Shown: positions 21,772 to 34,600 of the stretch, piece by piece
Numbering within the stretch: position 1 is the stretch's first letter
How the letters are laid out: every line of letters starts with the position of its first letter
Assembly (NCBI GenBank): GCA_001466705.2
Contig: LATX02000217.1
Span: 1-64,000 of the forward strand
Source of the DNA: Moniliophthora roreri
Lineage: Eukaryota > Basidiomycota > Agaricomycetes > Agaricales > Marasmiaceae
Direction of reading: 5' to 3'
DNA: 64,000 nucleotides
Notes under the pieces: model-generated
What the model was told of the DNA's origin: nothing
The model's database searches: none
What the model saw: only the letters and a program-made list of their open reading frames with translations
Made by a program: the position numbers and the translations under genes

Positions 21772-22199
21772 CCCTCAACTTCAACCACCAATTATGCAGC
21801 CCTTTGTCATTGTACCTGTACCTCTCATTGTCATTCCTGTCATTCTGGACAGCTAGTCCTCCACTGCCAGTGAAGAGGCAGAAACTCTATCTTCTATGAA
21901 GAACTGCTACATGCTGTCTTCACTCTAAAATGCACTCAAAAAGGAGCTCTGCAACTAGAAGCTGCTACTAAACCCATACACACAACACACACTAAAACCC
22001 ACAATAGAGGCTTCTAAGAGTGATAAAGCACTGTACAGGTCTACTAGGAGACTGAGTCTATCTCAAGTGTGATTCAGGTGAAAAGGAGACAGAATCCTTT
22101 ATATTTCAACTGACCAGCTTGGGTTGGTATAAAGTTTTAGAGCCCAAAGACTCTAGTTAGGACAACTTAGGTGTTGCACTCAAGAGTCACAAGGTATAG

Positions 22200-23310
22200 G
22201 TTTTTGATAAGTAGTTTTATTGGTTGGTTATAAAAGAATGTGTACAGTGAGGCAAGATATATATCAATCTTGGCTTGACTAGAAGCAACTGTCTGGCAAG
22301 TGCATGAAGACTTGGTCTAAGAAGCTGTGTGGAGGTCTAAATCAACACTGCACAGGACTATAATGTGCAAGTACCAGTCAGTGCTTGAGCCTGCATCTAC
22401 AAGTACAGCTCTTTATATACAAAATGATAATTGGAAATAACAAAATAAAAGATAAATGAGTGTGATCTAGTTTAGGGTATAAATCATATGTGTTTGTGCA
22501 TAAAAGTCTGATTCCACATAGCAATTAGCCATGTTGGGTATATTTGGTAAACCAAACAGTCAATTTATTGGGTTTTGGACCCTGTGTGGAGTGTTGCTGG
22601 GTCAAACAATCCTCCTGTGTAGCTACTTCTGTGTAGCCACTGGTTCTGAACTGGCTTTGTACATGGGTATGTTCCCTTTTCCACTGGTTTACTTCTGCAT
22701 AGCTGCTTTCTACCATTGGATTGGTAGATGCCACAGTCTAGACATCTGTCATATTCAATCTCCTTCCATCCCACATACAATCTTGTGAGTCATTATCAAT
22801 TTCCTGTGTACTCATTGCCTATCAATCATCTCACATACACCTGGATAGGCTGTTGTATCTGCCTGAGAGTGTCTTTGAAGCTCCACATAGAAACAAGTTC
22901 CAACTGTGTACTAGTTTTGATAGTAACAATGAAGTGTTAAGTCTATTGAAACATTATCATGCAATGTGATCACAAAGTGAACAATCTAGTGCACTTAGAC
23001 TGTGGATTCCACTGATATCTATTCCTTTGTATTCAGAATTAGTAGTTTCTGGCCTGTTTTATTGACCAAGAACTCTCACTGTGATGCTTCACTGTAATGT
23101 AGAGGGCTAGTATAGTCTACTAACCACATCTAAATTGTGTTACAGTGTCAATTATTAGACTTATCAGTCTTGGTGCTTAAGCTTAGATGCTGTATTAGAG
23201 CTCTCAAGTTTTCAAGTCATGTGAATATCACATGTACTCTAGACTCTTTTTCTAGTTTTTAACATGAAAAGTGCACTATTTCATGTCTAGGCCAAAATTA
23301 GGCACATCAT
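22200..23310 (-). repeat. Dispersed repeat A, copy 2
   Basis: Same sequence family as 4805-5905 and same orientation. The two copies differ mostly by C/T and G/A transitions, and both have lost nearly all CpG. The degraded minus-strand frame (22525-22780) matches that of copy 1. Confidence 0.6.
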
Positions 23311-25224
23311 CTCCCTCAAACTGAACTACTGACTGTTCCAGTCAGTGTCCTGGATAGATTATACAACAGCAGACTTGTCTACATTCTTCATACACTCCCT
23401 TTGATACAATCAGGACCAGTGTTTCCATTCTGCATGTGTAGGACCCTGAGCACATAAATTACATTTTTGAAAGATCTATACCAATCCATATTTTGTTAAA
23501 TCTGCCTATGATATTATTCCTTGGTCTAGTGCTTACTAGCACTTGTCCCATCAAACTCTATAATGGTGAGAAGCACAGATAATTGTACTTGTAACTATGC
23601 CAATGCTTCTTTAGATGCCATAGTAACCACCAGCATATAGTAAAACATTGTGCCTTCCTCCTGAAATGGTAAAGTATGCTTGAACACCCTTAATCCATTG
23701 TTTAGTGGTCTTCTCATTGTAACTCAAGGCCAGGTTCTTTTCCTTTTTTAGTAAGCTTCCTTCACCTCTCTATCATACCATGTTACACAAGTCATGGATC
23801 TCATTCAATGTGGAGTGCAGGGCTGAACTTCCTGTGTGCAGCCCATTGAAAGCCCACTCTGTGTACTACAGCTTTGAGGTCCCCACTATTCTTACATGTG
23901 ATCCAAGAGGTTCAACTTTCTGGTATAAAAGTAGCATCCTCCATGCTTAGAACTTCATCAAATTTTCACTAAGATTCAACACTGTCTCTATGTCTTCCCA
24001 CAGCAGCTCCTCTCAATCCTCTTCTACTTGTTCTCACCACACTGCTGAAGCAGTGTCTTCCAGGTTGACTGATGTTGACCAGGATCATGTTGTGTGTTCT
24101 ACATGTAACATGAACACATTCAAATTCTTCATAGGGATGTCAACTTGTCCTGCTGAGATCTCTGCAGAGGATTTTTCTTCCCCTTTTGACTTAGAGTCTG
24201 TGACCCAAGAATTTTTCAATGCAGATGAGTTGGGTCTCTGGCCAACTTCTCAGGATCCACCATCTTGCTATCACCTTCTTCACATTTGGGCCATGGCCAT
24301 TTTTATTACCAAGGCCAAAGCACTCTGGCCATTATTTATTGCTCTCTGTACCAATGCATGATAATTTGTCTAAGATAAGACTAGTGGAAAATTACCCAAA
24401 AGATAACCTCCAAAAGTCTAACTCAGGTTGTTGTGCAAGTGTGGATTGATGTGATCAGAGTTACTGCACTTAGAATGCCAACAAAACTCTTAGCTAGGTT
24501 GATTTTCTCTTATTGAAGCAATCTACTTCAAAGTGTTCACCTCCTGAGAAGTATATATGAGTTTTAAAAGGGTTTATATCCAAACATACAAATACACACA
24601 CAAGAACATGGTGCACAAAGCACAAAACACAAGAGCTACAGTTCCACCAAAAGACTCAGTAGCTGATATAGTCTGACCCCATGGAGTTCAAGACTTCTTT
24701 AAGACAACTACAGTACACAGTGTACTGGAAAAGGTCCTAGACCAGTTTCTACAAAGAGCTTAATCACAGGCCCAATTCCTTTGTTAAGACTCTAAGTGTG
24801 TTACAACCTGATACCCAACACAGGCCACACTCCAAAAGCCACCAGAACTTTTAGTGTAAAGTTATCTCTTAGAAAAGTACCAAGTGCACTAAAGATGTTA
24901 CTCTTTGTCTCTTATGATGCAAGTTTGTTATCAGATTTCTATCTCTCTGGAGTCACTCAGGACCAATCTCCAGAGCCTGAAGTGAGGAAGCAAAACTGGA
25001 ATGGCACACACAATTATACACCAAACAAACTCACCATGTATTCACAATCAGAGGGGGCAGAGTTACTTGAGTATATACAAATATCTAGCTGTCCTTATAT
25101 ACTGTTCAAGGAATATTTCTATAGGAAAATATAAATAATGTCTGATAATTCAGGAAAATAATAAATGAGTGACTGAGATGCTAAAAGAGAGAATATTCAG
25201 GTATCTGACCATATCTGCACAGGT
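23311..25224. other. CpG-depleted DNA; one Ser-rich open frame at 23990-24361
   Basis: The frame 23990-24361 (123 aa, starting MSSHSSSSQSSS) has an acidic central part and a DVDQDHVVCSTC motif but no recognised domain; it may be the first exon of a transposon-borne gene. A 20-bp segment near 24465 (AGAGTTACTGCACTTAGA) is the inverse of one near 4695. The rest is decayed repeat. Confidence 0.4.
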
Positions 25225-25830
25225 ATCCACTTTCCAGGTGTTCTGGACTCATAGATATTTGATTTTTCTCTTTTCTAGGTGGGTCTGGATGGACAGATGA
25301 GTCTATCTGTTCCACATTCTCTTTTCCAGCATCTACACAGCTGCTGATGTCCAGGTTTCAAAGCTTCTGAGGCTGGAACATACTGTTCCTGTTCCTGTCT
25401 CCTTTGATAATTCATTCTTGATCTTATCTAGAACTTCACATTTCTTAGATATCAATTATGTCTTGTTGTATCTGTAGTCATGTAGCTACACTTGTTCTGA
25501 GGTGTTTCAACTCTTTCTGAGGTTGTGTTGCCCCTTGTTAAGTAATTTCATCTATTTGCACCACATTAGAACTCTTTATTAAGAGATCATCTGCTTTGAT
25601 TCTGATCTGCATATTCCAATGTCTGATCATTCTCTGATTGTTCCTTTCCAAGTTGTCTCTCTGTTCTGATGTCTTCTCTAAGTACCTCTGTACTGTATGA
25701 CTGCATGTTGCACTTTGCAGATGTCATAGAAAAGTGAATAAATTGAAAATTCCCATTGATAGCATTTTGAGAGAGCTCAGTTAACTAGCCAACATGTTTG
25801 TATGATCATAGTTAGGTTTCCTACAGGTTC
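25225..25830 (+). repeat. Dispersed repeat B, copy 2
   Basis: Same family and orientation as 3115-3720. In this block repeat B lies to the right of repeat A, whereas in the first block it lies to the left. Confidence 0.6.
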
Positions 25831-26039
25831 CAGGAGTGATCTGCTTCAGATCTGATGCATAGATAAGTCAGAATGTACAGCTTAGACACCTCTGTATAGC
25901 ATATCATATAGCTCTTTGTACTTTCCAACACACTGTAGCTTCTTTAAGGCAATGACTAGCAGACTAGGCTCACTCTAGTCCTTATTACCCATTATCTCAT
26001 GTTATATCAAAGTGTTCTGATTCAAAAGTAATGTAAATT

Positions 26040-28230
26040 GAATAAAATTGGGTCTTTTCTAGGTTTGCCATATTAACGATACAACTGTGACAACATTTTT
26101 CACCATGTGGGACCCGATGATCTAGCTCTCTCACTTCTTCATTGTTTGGCTTTCCAACCTTACAGTCTGGCATTCATTCTTGATTGGCTACAGCTCTTCC
26201 AATCTTCAATTGAACAGTTGGTTATCCAAGACAGCAAACAAAAATATATGCACCCTTAATGTTGGCAGTGGTTTGGGCATGCCATCACCTATGCTAATCT
26301 TCATGTAAGTTGATTCATGTCCTTCTTTTTCAACATCTAATTCTTCCCTTTTCTAGGTCAACAGCTGTGATCCTGCTAAAGACATGCCTGTGCCTCATCT
26401 CAATGAGGAATAACCTGCAGGACCTTTTGATTATCACTCTCAATTCAGACTCTGTGACCAATCTGACACTGCTTTCAAGGTAAGTTTGTCTACACCTCTT
26501 TTTCACTGGTATCTTTTACTGACTGCTATGCATAGGCAGCCTTCGGTTTTTCACCACAATTTCTTTCCCAATACATTCACTGCCCTCTGCACTCTGGGAC
26601 TCATTCCTGGAGCTATGCACACAACATGTTTGCTCAAGTCTGACATCCAAAGTGCAAATTCTGCTGGGCTCTCTTGTCGTCTCTACCTCAACTTCCCATG
26701 GCCTGCAATGTAAGTTTGTATTTCCCTTCTAGAGTCCACTTCTGACTCTCTCTTGATATAGTTCTTTGACCAACAGCCCGACCAGGATACTTTTGACAAG
26801 TTACACTGGTACACTTACCACACAGTAGGCAATATCTCCTTTTGTTATATGTCTTTGTTGTATTGAATTACTTTTCTCAGCAGCAGGCATTGATTGACTT
26901 GGCTGCTCTATGGCCAAAATCCAATTCTCCCACTCCTGCATTGCTTACTGGCATCCCTTTGTCTGACTACATGTTGGATGGAGAGACATACAATCTGATT
27001 TATGAGGCAGACATCGACACTGATCAGTCAGAGTCATAGTCTTCCATGCACAAATCTGATGAAGAGACTGAATGTTACTTGTTCAACAATCACTTGGTAA
27101 GTTACTACATCTTCCTCCTATGTCTATTTCTGACTTCAATTTTCATCCTTTTCAGAGTTATGGTATTGACAACTTGGCTGATCTAGCACAGATCAAACAA
27201 GAGTTCATAGTAGCTGATTTTATGCTTCTGCAGACACCTTTGGCAGGCCTGCTATCACCTAGTGCCACTCCTATGCAACCCTCTTCCTTACAAACACTGA
27301 AACTGCTCCCAACACCTTTGCAAAAGAAGCTCAAGACTCACATCCCTTTTCCTCACAATGCTGTGTTGGTCTCAGGAGGAGCTCATTTGCTCTTGATGAG
27401 ATCATTAGAGGGCATGATCCCTCCCTCCATGGGACTTGATGCTATGGTGATGGATTATTTCAAACATCTCATATGTCCTTCTTCTCTTGTCTATTTAGCT
27501 TATGCTCATTTGTATTTCTCTCTTTAGGAGGCTTATGGCCCTAGGTCAAGGACCACTGTGAAAGGCTTGGTCAGCACCTGCCATCCTTTCAGACTGGTAT
27601 TCTGTCTTACTTGCATTTAGAGACAACCAAGTGCCACCCTTCTAACAAAACCTTCATTTCTTCATTCAAGCTGGTATGCTATGACTCAGGCACATGAGTG
27701 GGTCCCACTTTTCTCCTCAAGATAACAAAATCCAAGCAATGTAAACCCAAGATACCATGTCTAACTATGTCTGACAGAATTAAATGGAAAGTGAAAGCTA
27801 GACAGTCTATATCAACCCATCAGATAATGTCAGTCATTGTCAGAAAGTATGGCTCTTTATTGAGTCTGATGATATACATTGGTATCTGATGGGTTTTGAG
27901 GGTGTCATTGGATCATGACCTGCCTGCTTTGCAGCATCTATCAAATTTTCAACCTACTTCTCCATCAGCAAGTTGCAGCTGCCTACATCTGTCTCCTTCT
28001 TCAGCACCTTGTGTACCATACTAAGGAAACCATTCCATTGTCTACCCCTTTCCAAAATCTCCAGCTTTCCATCCCAATTCAAACCCTTCTTCCATGTCTC
28101 AAAGCAAACTTCAAGATTGCAGTTGACTGCATAGTAATAACCTTCTTTTATGTCCTCTGGGTCAAGCCCAAAATTGAGGGTGAATTGTTCAGGGTAGTCA
28201 GTGCCATGAAATAGTGTTTTGCATCCTTGG
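26040..28230 (+). pseudogene. Remnants of a multi-exon protein of unknown family
   Basis: Several plus-strand open segments separated by GTAAGT..TTTCTAG-like introns: about 26360-26480 (a frame with VPHLNEE then a stop, then GPFDYHSQF), 26486-26713, 26842-27039 and 27072-27527. The segments share low CpG and contain in-frame stops. Composition is like an Agaricomycete transposon-associated protein, but no domain can be named. Confidence 0.3.
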
Positions 28231-28775
28231 ACTCATTTCAGCCTTTCTCATATTTATCTCACATGTCTCGTCTCTCAGTTTCATCTCATATAAATTGCCA
28301 ATCTACATACATATTTCATACATAAAACATAAAACCTACTATAAAACCTGTACCTACTCTTACTGATGGACAATTGATCTGACTCCTCATAATCTCTCAA
28401 ATCACCAATTCATGACAGTCAGGAACAAGTCAGGAATGGCTTGTGGGAGGGTTTTTAACAGTCGTTGGAGGGCTTCTAATCAAACTCAATATTTGGGGTC
28501 AGTGGCCCCTGGGTGGCGGAGCAGACATTGTCAAAACAAAAATGGTGAAATTGGGGTTACGATTGCCTCAGTTTGCAAGCATCAGGCTGTTATCACTAGG
28601 TTCTGATGTAATCACTGAAATTTGGAATTTATGGTAATTCTTGTCCAGTACAAGTCCACTAGTAGTACTACCGGTGAGTTGTTTGGGTAACATGTAACAC
28701 GGAGCCTGGTTGTTAAATTCTCAGCTGTCAACGATGTAATGCAGGCCTCAGCGGTTGTCTCCGTTCACTCCGGTA
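27603..28775 (+). repeat. 1173-bp direct duplication, first copy
   Basis: Identical by eye to 28777-29949. The copy ends at the N at 28776 and the second copy starts on the next base, as at 7227. Probably an unmerged contig overlap. CpG reappears within this segment from about 28455. Confidence 0.85.
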
Positions 28776-28776
28776 N
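28776..28776. other. Single-N assembly join
   Basis: One N between two identical 1173-bp copies. Confidence 0.9.
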
Positions 28777-29949
28777 TGTCTTACTTGCATTTAGAGACAA
28801 CCAAGTGCCACCCTTCTAACAAAACCTTCATTTCTTCATTCAAGCTGGTATGCTATGACTCAGGCACATGAGTGGGTCCCACTTTTCTCCTCAAGATAAC
28901 AAAATCCAAGCAATGTAAACCCAAGATACCATGTCTAACTATGTCTGACAGAATTAAATGGAAAGTGAAAGCTAGACAGTCTATATCAACCCATCAGATA
29001 ATGTCAGTCATTGTCAGAAAGTATGGCTCTTTATTGAGTCTGATGATATACATTGGTATCTGATGGGTTTTGAGGGTGTCATTGGATCATGACCTGCCTG
29101 CTTTGCAGCATCTATCAAATTTTCAACCTACTTCTCCATCAGCAAGTTGCAGCTGCCTACATCTGTCTCCTTCTTCAGCACCTTGTGTACCATACTAAGG
29201 AAACCATTCCATTGTCTACCCCTTTCCAAAATCTCCAGCTTTCCATCCCAATTCAAACCCTTCTTCCATGTCTCAAAGCAAACTTCAAGATTGCAGTTGA
29301 CTGCATAGTAATAACCTTCTTTTATGTCCTCTGGGTCAAGCCCAAAATTGAGGGTGAATTGTTCAGGGTAGTCAGTGCCATGAAATAGTGTTTTGCATCC
29401 TTGGACTCATTTCAGCCTTTCTCATATTTATCTCACATGTCTCGTCTCTCAGTTTCATCTCATATAAATTGCCAATCTACATACATATTTCATACATAAA
29501 ACATAAAACCTACTATAAAACCTGTACCTACTCTTACTGATGGACAATTGATCTGACTCCTCATAATCTCTCAAATCACCAATTCATGACAGTCAGGAAC
29601 AAGTCAGGAATGGCTTGTGGGAGGGTTTTTAACAGTCGTTGGAGGGCTTCTAATCAAACTCAATATTTGGGGTCAGTGGCCCCTGGGTGGCGGAGCAGAC
29701 ATTGTCAAAACAAAAATGGTGAAATTGGGGTTACGATTGCCTCAGTTTGCAAGCATCAGGCTGTTATCACTAGGTTCTGATGTAATCACTGAAATTTGGA
29801 ATTTATGGTAATTCTTGTCCAGTACAAGTCCACTAGTAGTACTACCGGTGAGTTGTTTGGGTAACATGTAACACGGAGCCTGGTTGTTAAATTCTCAGCT
29901 GTCAACGATGTAATGCAGGCCTCAGCGGTTGTCTCCGTTCACTCCGGTA
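28777..29949 (+). repeat. 1173-bp direct duplication, second copy
   Basis: Same sequence as 27603-28775; it continues without a break into unique sequence at 29950. Confidence 0.85.
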
Positions 29950-29967
29950 CAGTATGGTTATCCTTCA

Positions 29968-30260
29968 TGAAGGTGCTGTATTGGTGCTGTACTGGTGCTG
30001 TACTGGTGCTGCATCACTATTACAGCAAATACAATCCGAGATAACACCCGCAATGCGTTGTAACGCCCGGAGCGTGATATATCATGATACAACGTCCGTA
30101 ACACGTTATAACGCCCTGCAACTATTACGAGGCATTATGATAGGTATGTAACTTGATTGTATTACTATGAAATGATTACATAGTGTTCTAACTATGCTAA
30201 ATTCCCCCAGGATAATTGCAGGTCATTGCATTTCATGATAACGCCCTGTAACATTGCAGC
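29968..30260. repeat. Short repeats: GGTGCTGTA(C/T)T units and TAACGCCC motifs
   Basis: A GGTGCTGTACT-type unit repeats in tandem about four times near 29970-30012. TAACGCCC then occurs at 30061, 30109 and 30239, twice followed by TG(T/C)AAC. No gene. Confidence 0.55.
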
Positions 30261-30939
30261 GGCCTGTCAGTTTTGGTGATGTAAGTTTGCTGGCTATATC
30301 GTTCACTTACGAGTCCGAGTTTACGAGGATTCCTTATACGGAGAGTATAAGATGGGTGGGAAAGTTGTGGTCCGATAGAAGTCGATAGATGGTTTTGTTT
30401 GGTTCGTTCCGTCGTCCAGCTTCGCTCTCATCGTCGGTTAGCTACAATGCCTGAACGCCAGAAAAACGGACTCGTACTTACCATCGGACCCTGATGGCCC
30501 ACTGCGGCAAGTAACTTTCAGTTCAACAATCCCAGGATACGGGTTTGGGCGCGAGACGGGATGATTGGATTGATCACTCCGCTGGTAAGTATATGGGCGG
30601 TTCAGGGTACAGTCTGGATGGGATTCGGACCATCATCATTACTGTTATCGTGGCGTTCCCTTTGCTGTAATCCCGAGGCTTCGCACGTCTTCGTATCACC
30701 ATCGTCGCAACTTGAAGGCCTACTACTCCAGAGAATACGGAACGCTGACAGCAGATAGTGCCTAATGCCAACGGAGGTTCGTTTCTCCGAACGTCTACTT
30801 TGGTACTAGACCATGCAGTGTACGCGATCAATGCGGCTTATCAGTTTCTGAAGGAACTTGAAGTAGTCCGTAAGTACGCTGGCGGATGCATCGAACGGTA
30901 TATAAGAGTAGAATACACGTTCTTCAAACCCTCAACACC
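30261..30939. other. Region upstream of the MIF-like gene, no recognised gene
   Basis: Normal CpG content. Open frames at 30561-30831 on both strands have no recognised domain. A TATAAGAG sequence at 30900 lies about 40 bp upstream of the MIF-like ATG and could be its TATA box. Confidence 0.4.
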
Positions 30940-31308
30940 ATGCCTATCATCACATTCGAAACCAACGTCAAGGTTTACTTTAGTCCATCCCTTTTAAATT
31001 TAATTGCTCATCAATCGTTCTTCCAGATCCACAACCCAGATGCTTTCGCTATGAGCTTGAGCGAGGTCCGTCGACTTCATTTCTCCGACATTGCCTTGTG
31101 TTGATTTACCATGTAGACCCTCACCCCTTTCCTTGGTTTTCCTGAACAATACGTTCAAATCACCATCAATGAAGGGAAAGCCATGACTTTTGGACGGTCC
31201 ACAGATCCAATCTGCGTGTGGAGCAGTCCATGTAGAAATAATGTAATTCTCCCCAGCAATGCAACCCCGACACGTTATAAAGCGGACCCTGCCAACTGCA
31301 CGTCATGA
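30940..31308 (+). pseudogene. MIF/tautomerase-like protein, 3'-truncated
   Basis: Exons 30940-30972, 31027-31065 and 31117 onward have phase-0 introns. The protein starts MPIITFETNV, with Pro2 as the catalytic N-terminal proline of the MIF/tautomerase superfamily after Met removal. It continues NPDAFAMSLSE and FPEQYVQITI..GKAMTFGRSTDP, close to the PEKYV..I..N..MTFGGSTDP core of MIF homologs (GRS replaces the usual GGS). After about 31214 the similarity stops and the frame runs through unrelated AT-rich sequence to TGA at 31306, so the last third of the normal ~115-residue fold is missing. It was probably cut by insertion or deletion. A shortened product might still be made, but the trimer-forming C-terminus is absent. 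Confidence 0.65.
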
Positions 31309-31445
31309 CCAAATTCGGTACCTTTATTATTCCCACCAGTACCTTTATCATTTCCCCCTTCCCATTCCTTGACCATATTTATTAATCTACAACACACTGC
31401 TGAATTGTCATTCTGCCTCTGTGGTTTCACTGCTCTTTGCTCATA

Positions 31446-31690
31446 GGTGCGTATGTTTATCATTTGGCTGAGCTTGAGATAATAATAATTATCCCTCAGC
31501 TACCTCCCGGATACCTGCCTCTCATACAGAATTATCATTCTCCCCCACTTTGTGTTGATCTGATCCGCTAGGTGCGCACCTTTATTATTTGGCTCAGCTC
31601 GAGCTATTAATAATTGTCCCTCGGCTACCTCCTGGATACCACCTGCCTCTCAGGCTCGCATCGAATTATCATTCTCCCCGAACATTTCTA
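31446..31690. repeat. Diverged tandem repeat, two units of about 125 bp
   Basis: Units start at 31446 and 31572 with AGGTGCG.., each containing a GGCT(G/C)AGCT block, AATAATT(A/G)TCCCTC, GCTACCTCC and GAATTATCATTCTCCCC. The ATTATCATTC core also recurs at about 32003 and 32350. Confidence 0.6.
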
Positions 31691-34600
31691 TCCCGACCAC
31701 TTTGGCAAATTATAATTCGACCTCATGCTTCCTCGGATTTCAGATATGTTGTGTACAAGTTATTTTTGAATGACACGGAATTATTAGCATTCACATACAG
31801 TACCCTGTCCCGGATACCTGTCAAATAATCATTCGACCTCAGCTGATACGACAATCCTGGAACTCTTTGCGCACGCTCTCTCATGAATTTTTTCCCCGGC
31901 ATCCTAAGCCTCACGATCACAAGCAAAACTTCCTTATTTCATCAAACCTCACTTCTTGATATCTTAGGTATGCATTGTTGCCTGTTTTCATGGACTCAGT
32001 CTCATTATCATTCAGCATTTCTACTTANTCGAGAACAATGATGAGGGACTGCTGGGCGCCACTGGACGAATGATAATGTGGCATAGGGGTAATATTTGAT
32101 GGTGCTGTGATAAAGTGTAAGCACAGAATGCGGGAGACATTGAGATGACAGGAATACGCACCACAGCCATAGAACACTACACTGCATGACAGAGGAAGGA
32201 ACATGAAAGGAGGAAGTAAGGATCCAACCGTGGAAAACATCTGTAATGCGACTGCCGAATTTGGCATTGCTGGTGTTTCCCACTTATTATTCGCACCCAG
32301 GGCGAATTATTATTTGTTCCAAGGCAGGCTTGCAAAAAAGGATGAGAGCAATTATCATTCATCAAGGCCTTACAACATAGCGGGAACATTATAATGCGTC
32401 GGGGTTGCAAAGCTGGGGAGAATGAATAAAGTACTACATGGTATGCTGGCGTGTGTTCAATTGTACGTCGTTTCGTGCTGAAGGCTATTCCAGGACTCAA
32501 CGTCCTGCAGGTGACTATCAAAGCTGGAGAGGGTGATCATAACGAACGGGTCATCGGTGCCCTGACTGAGTTTGCCGAGAGAAAATTGGGTATTTGCAGT
32601 GACCGTCAAGCAATGTAAGCGACGAATTACTATTACTTTGATTGAAGCACACATTTGACTGTCCCCTTAGAGTCTTTTTGAATCCAGGAAAGAAGAACAT
32701 CGGGTATGTGACCGCAGTTCATTCTCTTCAATAAGTCAAGTAGTATGCTGATTGACCGTACCGCCGTGTTGATAGGTTCCAAGGGCAGACACTTGACGTG
32801 CTGATGCCAGAACTCAATTAAGCGACCTTTGATTTTTAATATAGTGATAGGAAAGTTTTGAATTAAAGCCAACAAATATGCACAGTTAGGCTGAATATTC
32901 TCATTGAAATTCGGTAAGCGTTGCTTAGAATGACTGACGTCACAAGTAGGGACGTGTTGCCAGCAATGGCGAGAACACACGCCTTCGGGTCATAAATTTC
33001 GACGCCTCAGCCAACTTAGATACAGGTAAGCTGCGTAAATTTAGACGAAGCTTGATAAGAAGTAGCAACGATGCTTTGGCTGTTGTATCATGTGAAGGTA
33101 CCGGTCGAAACGCCGCGACCCATCGAGTTTTCCCTGTCTTTGATGTTGACCACCATCATTTCTCGCCCTGCATCGTCGGTAGCAACGGAAATCCAGAAAA
33201 AGGCGAGGCGATTCCAGCCTTGAATATAGACTGCGAATATATATTTTGTGCGTATCAGAGCCTCTCTCTTGTTTTGGCTGACGCAAATCGGTATCCCTCA
33301 CACAGCTCTCCAAAAGGTCCGAAAGCCATGACACAGCGGGAACCTACTCCAAGCATCAATGTAGCGACTACAACGCATCGAAAAGTGATGATTTCAATAT
33401 GATTGAGAATTGATGATTGCGAACGGGTGGAGAGCAGACGGTGCATAACATTTGTTTCTCTTATTTCTCGTCGCTGATAGGACAAGCTGCTAGATCTAGG
33501 ACCTAAGATAAGGCCATCAAGAAAGTAAGATACTGCAATGTCTAGAATTGGGTTAACGGTGCGTATGGGTGCTACTCTGACATTTTTACATTCGAAAAAT
33601 TCAATTGTTCTCCGTTTTCTTTCCAGCGAAAAACCTGGAACAAAGTCCCGAAAAAGTTTCCGAATCCAACCATTCCTCCAAACTCAAAGAGACAGCCCAA
33701 GGCCGATGCCATGCTTGGTCGAACACGTTCCCGCACAATACTCTCACTGCTCAAAAGGCTAGGGCGCATTCACTCTTTAGTGCTTTGTTGGGCGTTCAGG
33801 ATGTTCATTCTTTTCGCGCTAGATCTGGACCTGATGAAGTAGAATGTTCACACCTCGCCGGAGCCACAGAAAGGGTTACGCGTCAGACTTTGACCCGAGG
33901 TTAGCAACATTCTCGTCGACTAGCTCGAGCGGCTGTTGAATCAATCTTCATGCTTCCGCAACTCCAGTCTAGGAAGCGCGCGCCATGTCTTTTTGCTGCG
34001 GTGTGTTCTTGTGGCCACTGCTGGATAGCACGAGGAACGTAAGATGTGCACGTTCTGTCCGACGTTTTCCTCTGATGAGTAACCTCACATTTCACAGAGC
34101 TCCCGCATCGCACATCGTTCCTGGCATATTCAAAGGCTAGCATTGGGCATACCAAACCGTGGACCTCAACTTGTCCGAAACTCCGGAACTCATAGAACGA
34201 GCTATCTTCTGAAAACCGTTGCAACTCCATATGCATTTTCGTGCCAGCACTAGCTCAGGAAGAAAATACAAGTTTAGGATGTGCATCTACTATCTCGGAA
34301 GCTTTCGTTTTGGGTAAGTTCTTGCCGCTTTTCTCAGCCTTCCTTGTGTTTATACTTCATCAAGGCCTCTGTACAATATAGCGCTACTCCGAAATACCTC
34401 GAGCCTACAGAGTGATTAGGGCTCGGTGCCTCGGGTCCTTCTGACTCCTTTCCTTAGCCAGGACGCTGCTTAGATCCATCTTAAACACGTCCACATATTT
34501 CGATTACGAGCGGTCGGGTGTCGGTCTGGGCAGTTGGACATCTAATCAATGATCGTGAGTGGTTCTTCACTTGTTCGGTCTGTCTCATACCGAACTCGAG

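Noticed and set aside
27698..29388. Paired identical small proteins as a tandem gene family
   Set aside because: They are the two halves of the N-joined 1173-bp duplication and have no coding signatures.
30061..30250. CRISPR-like array from recurring TAACGCCC
   Set aside because: Only three short, unevenly spaced motifs in a eukaryotic sequence.
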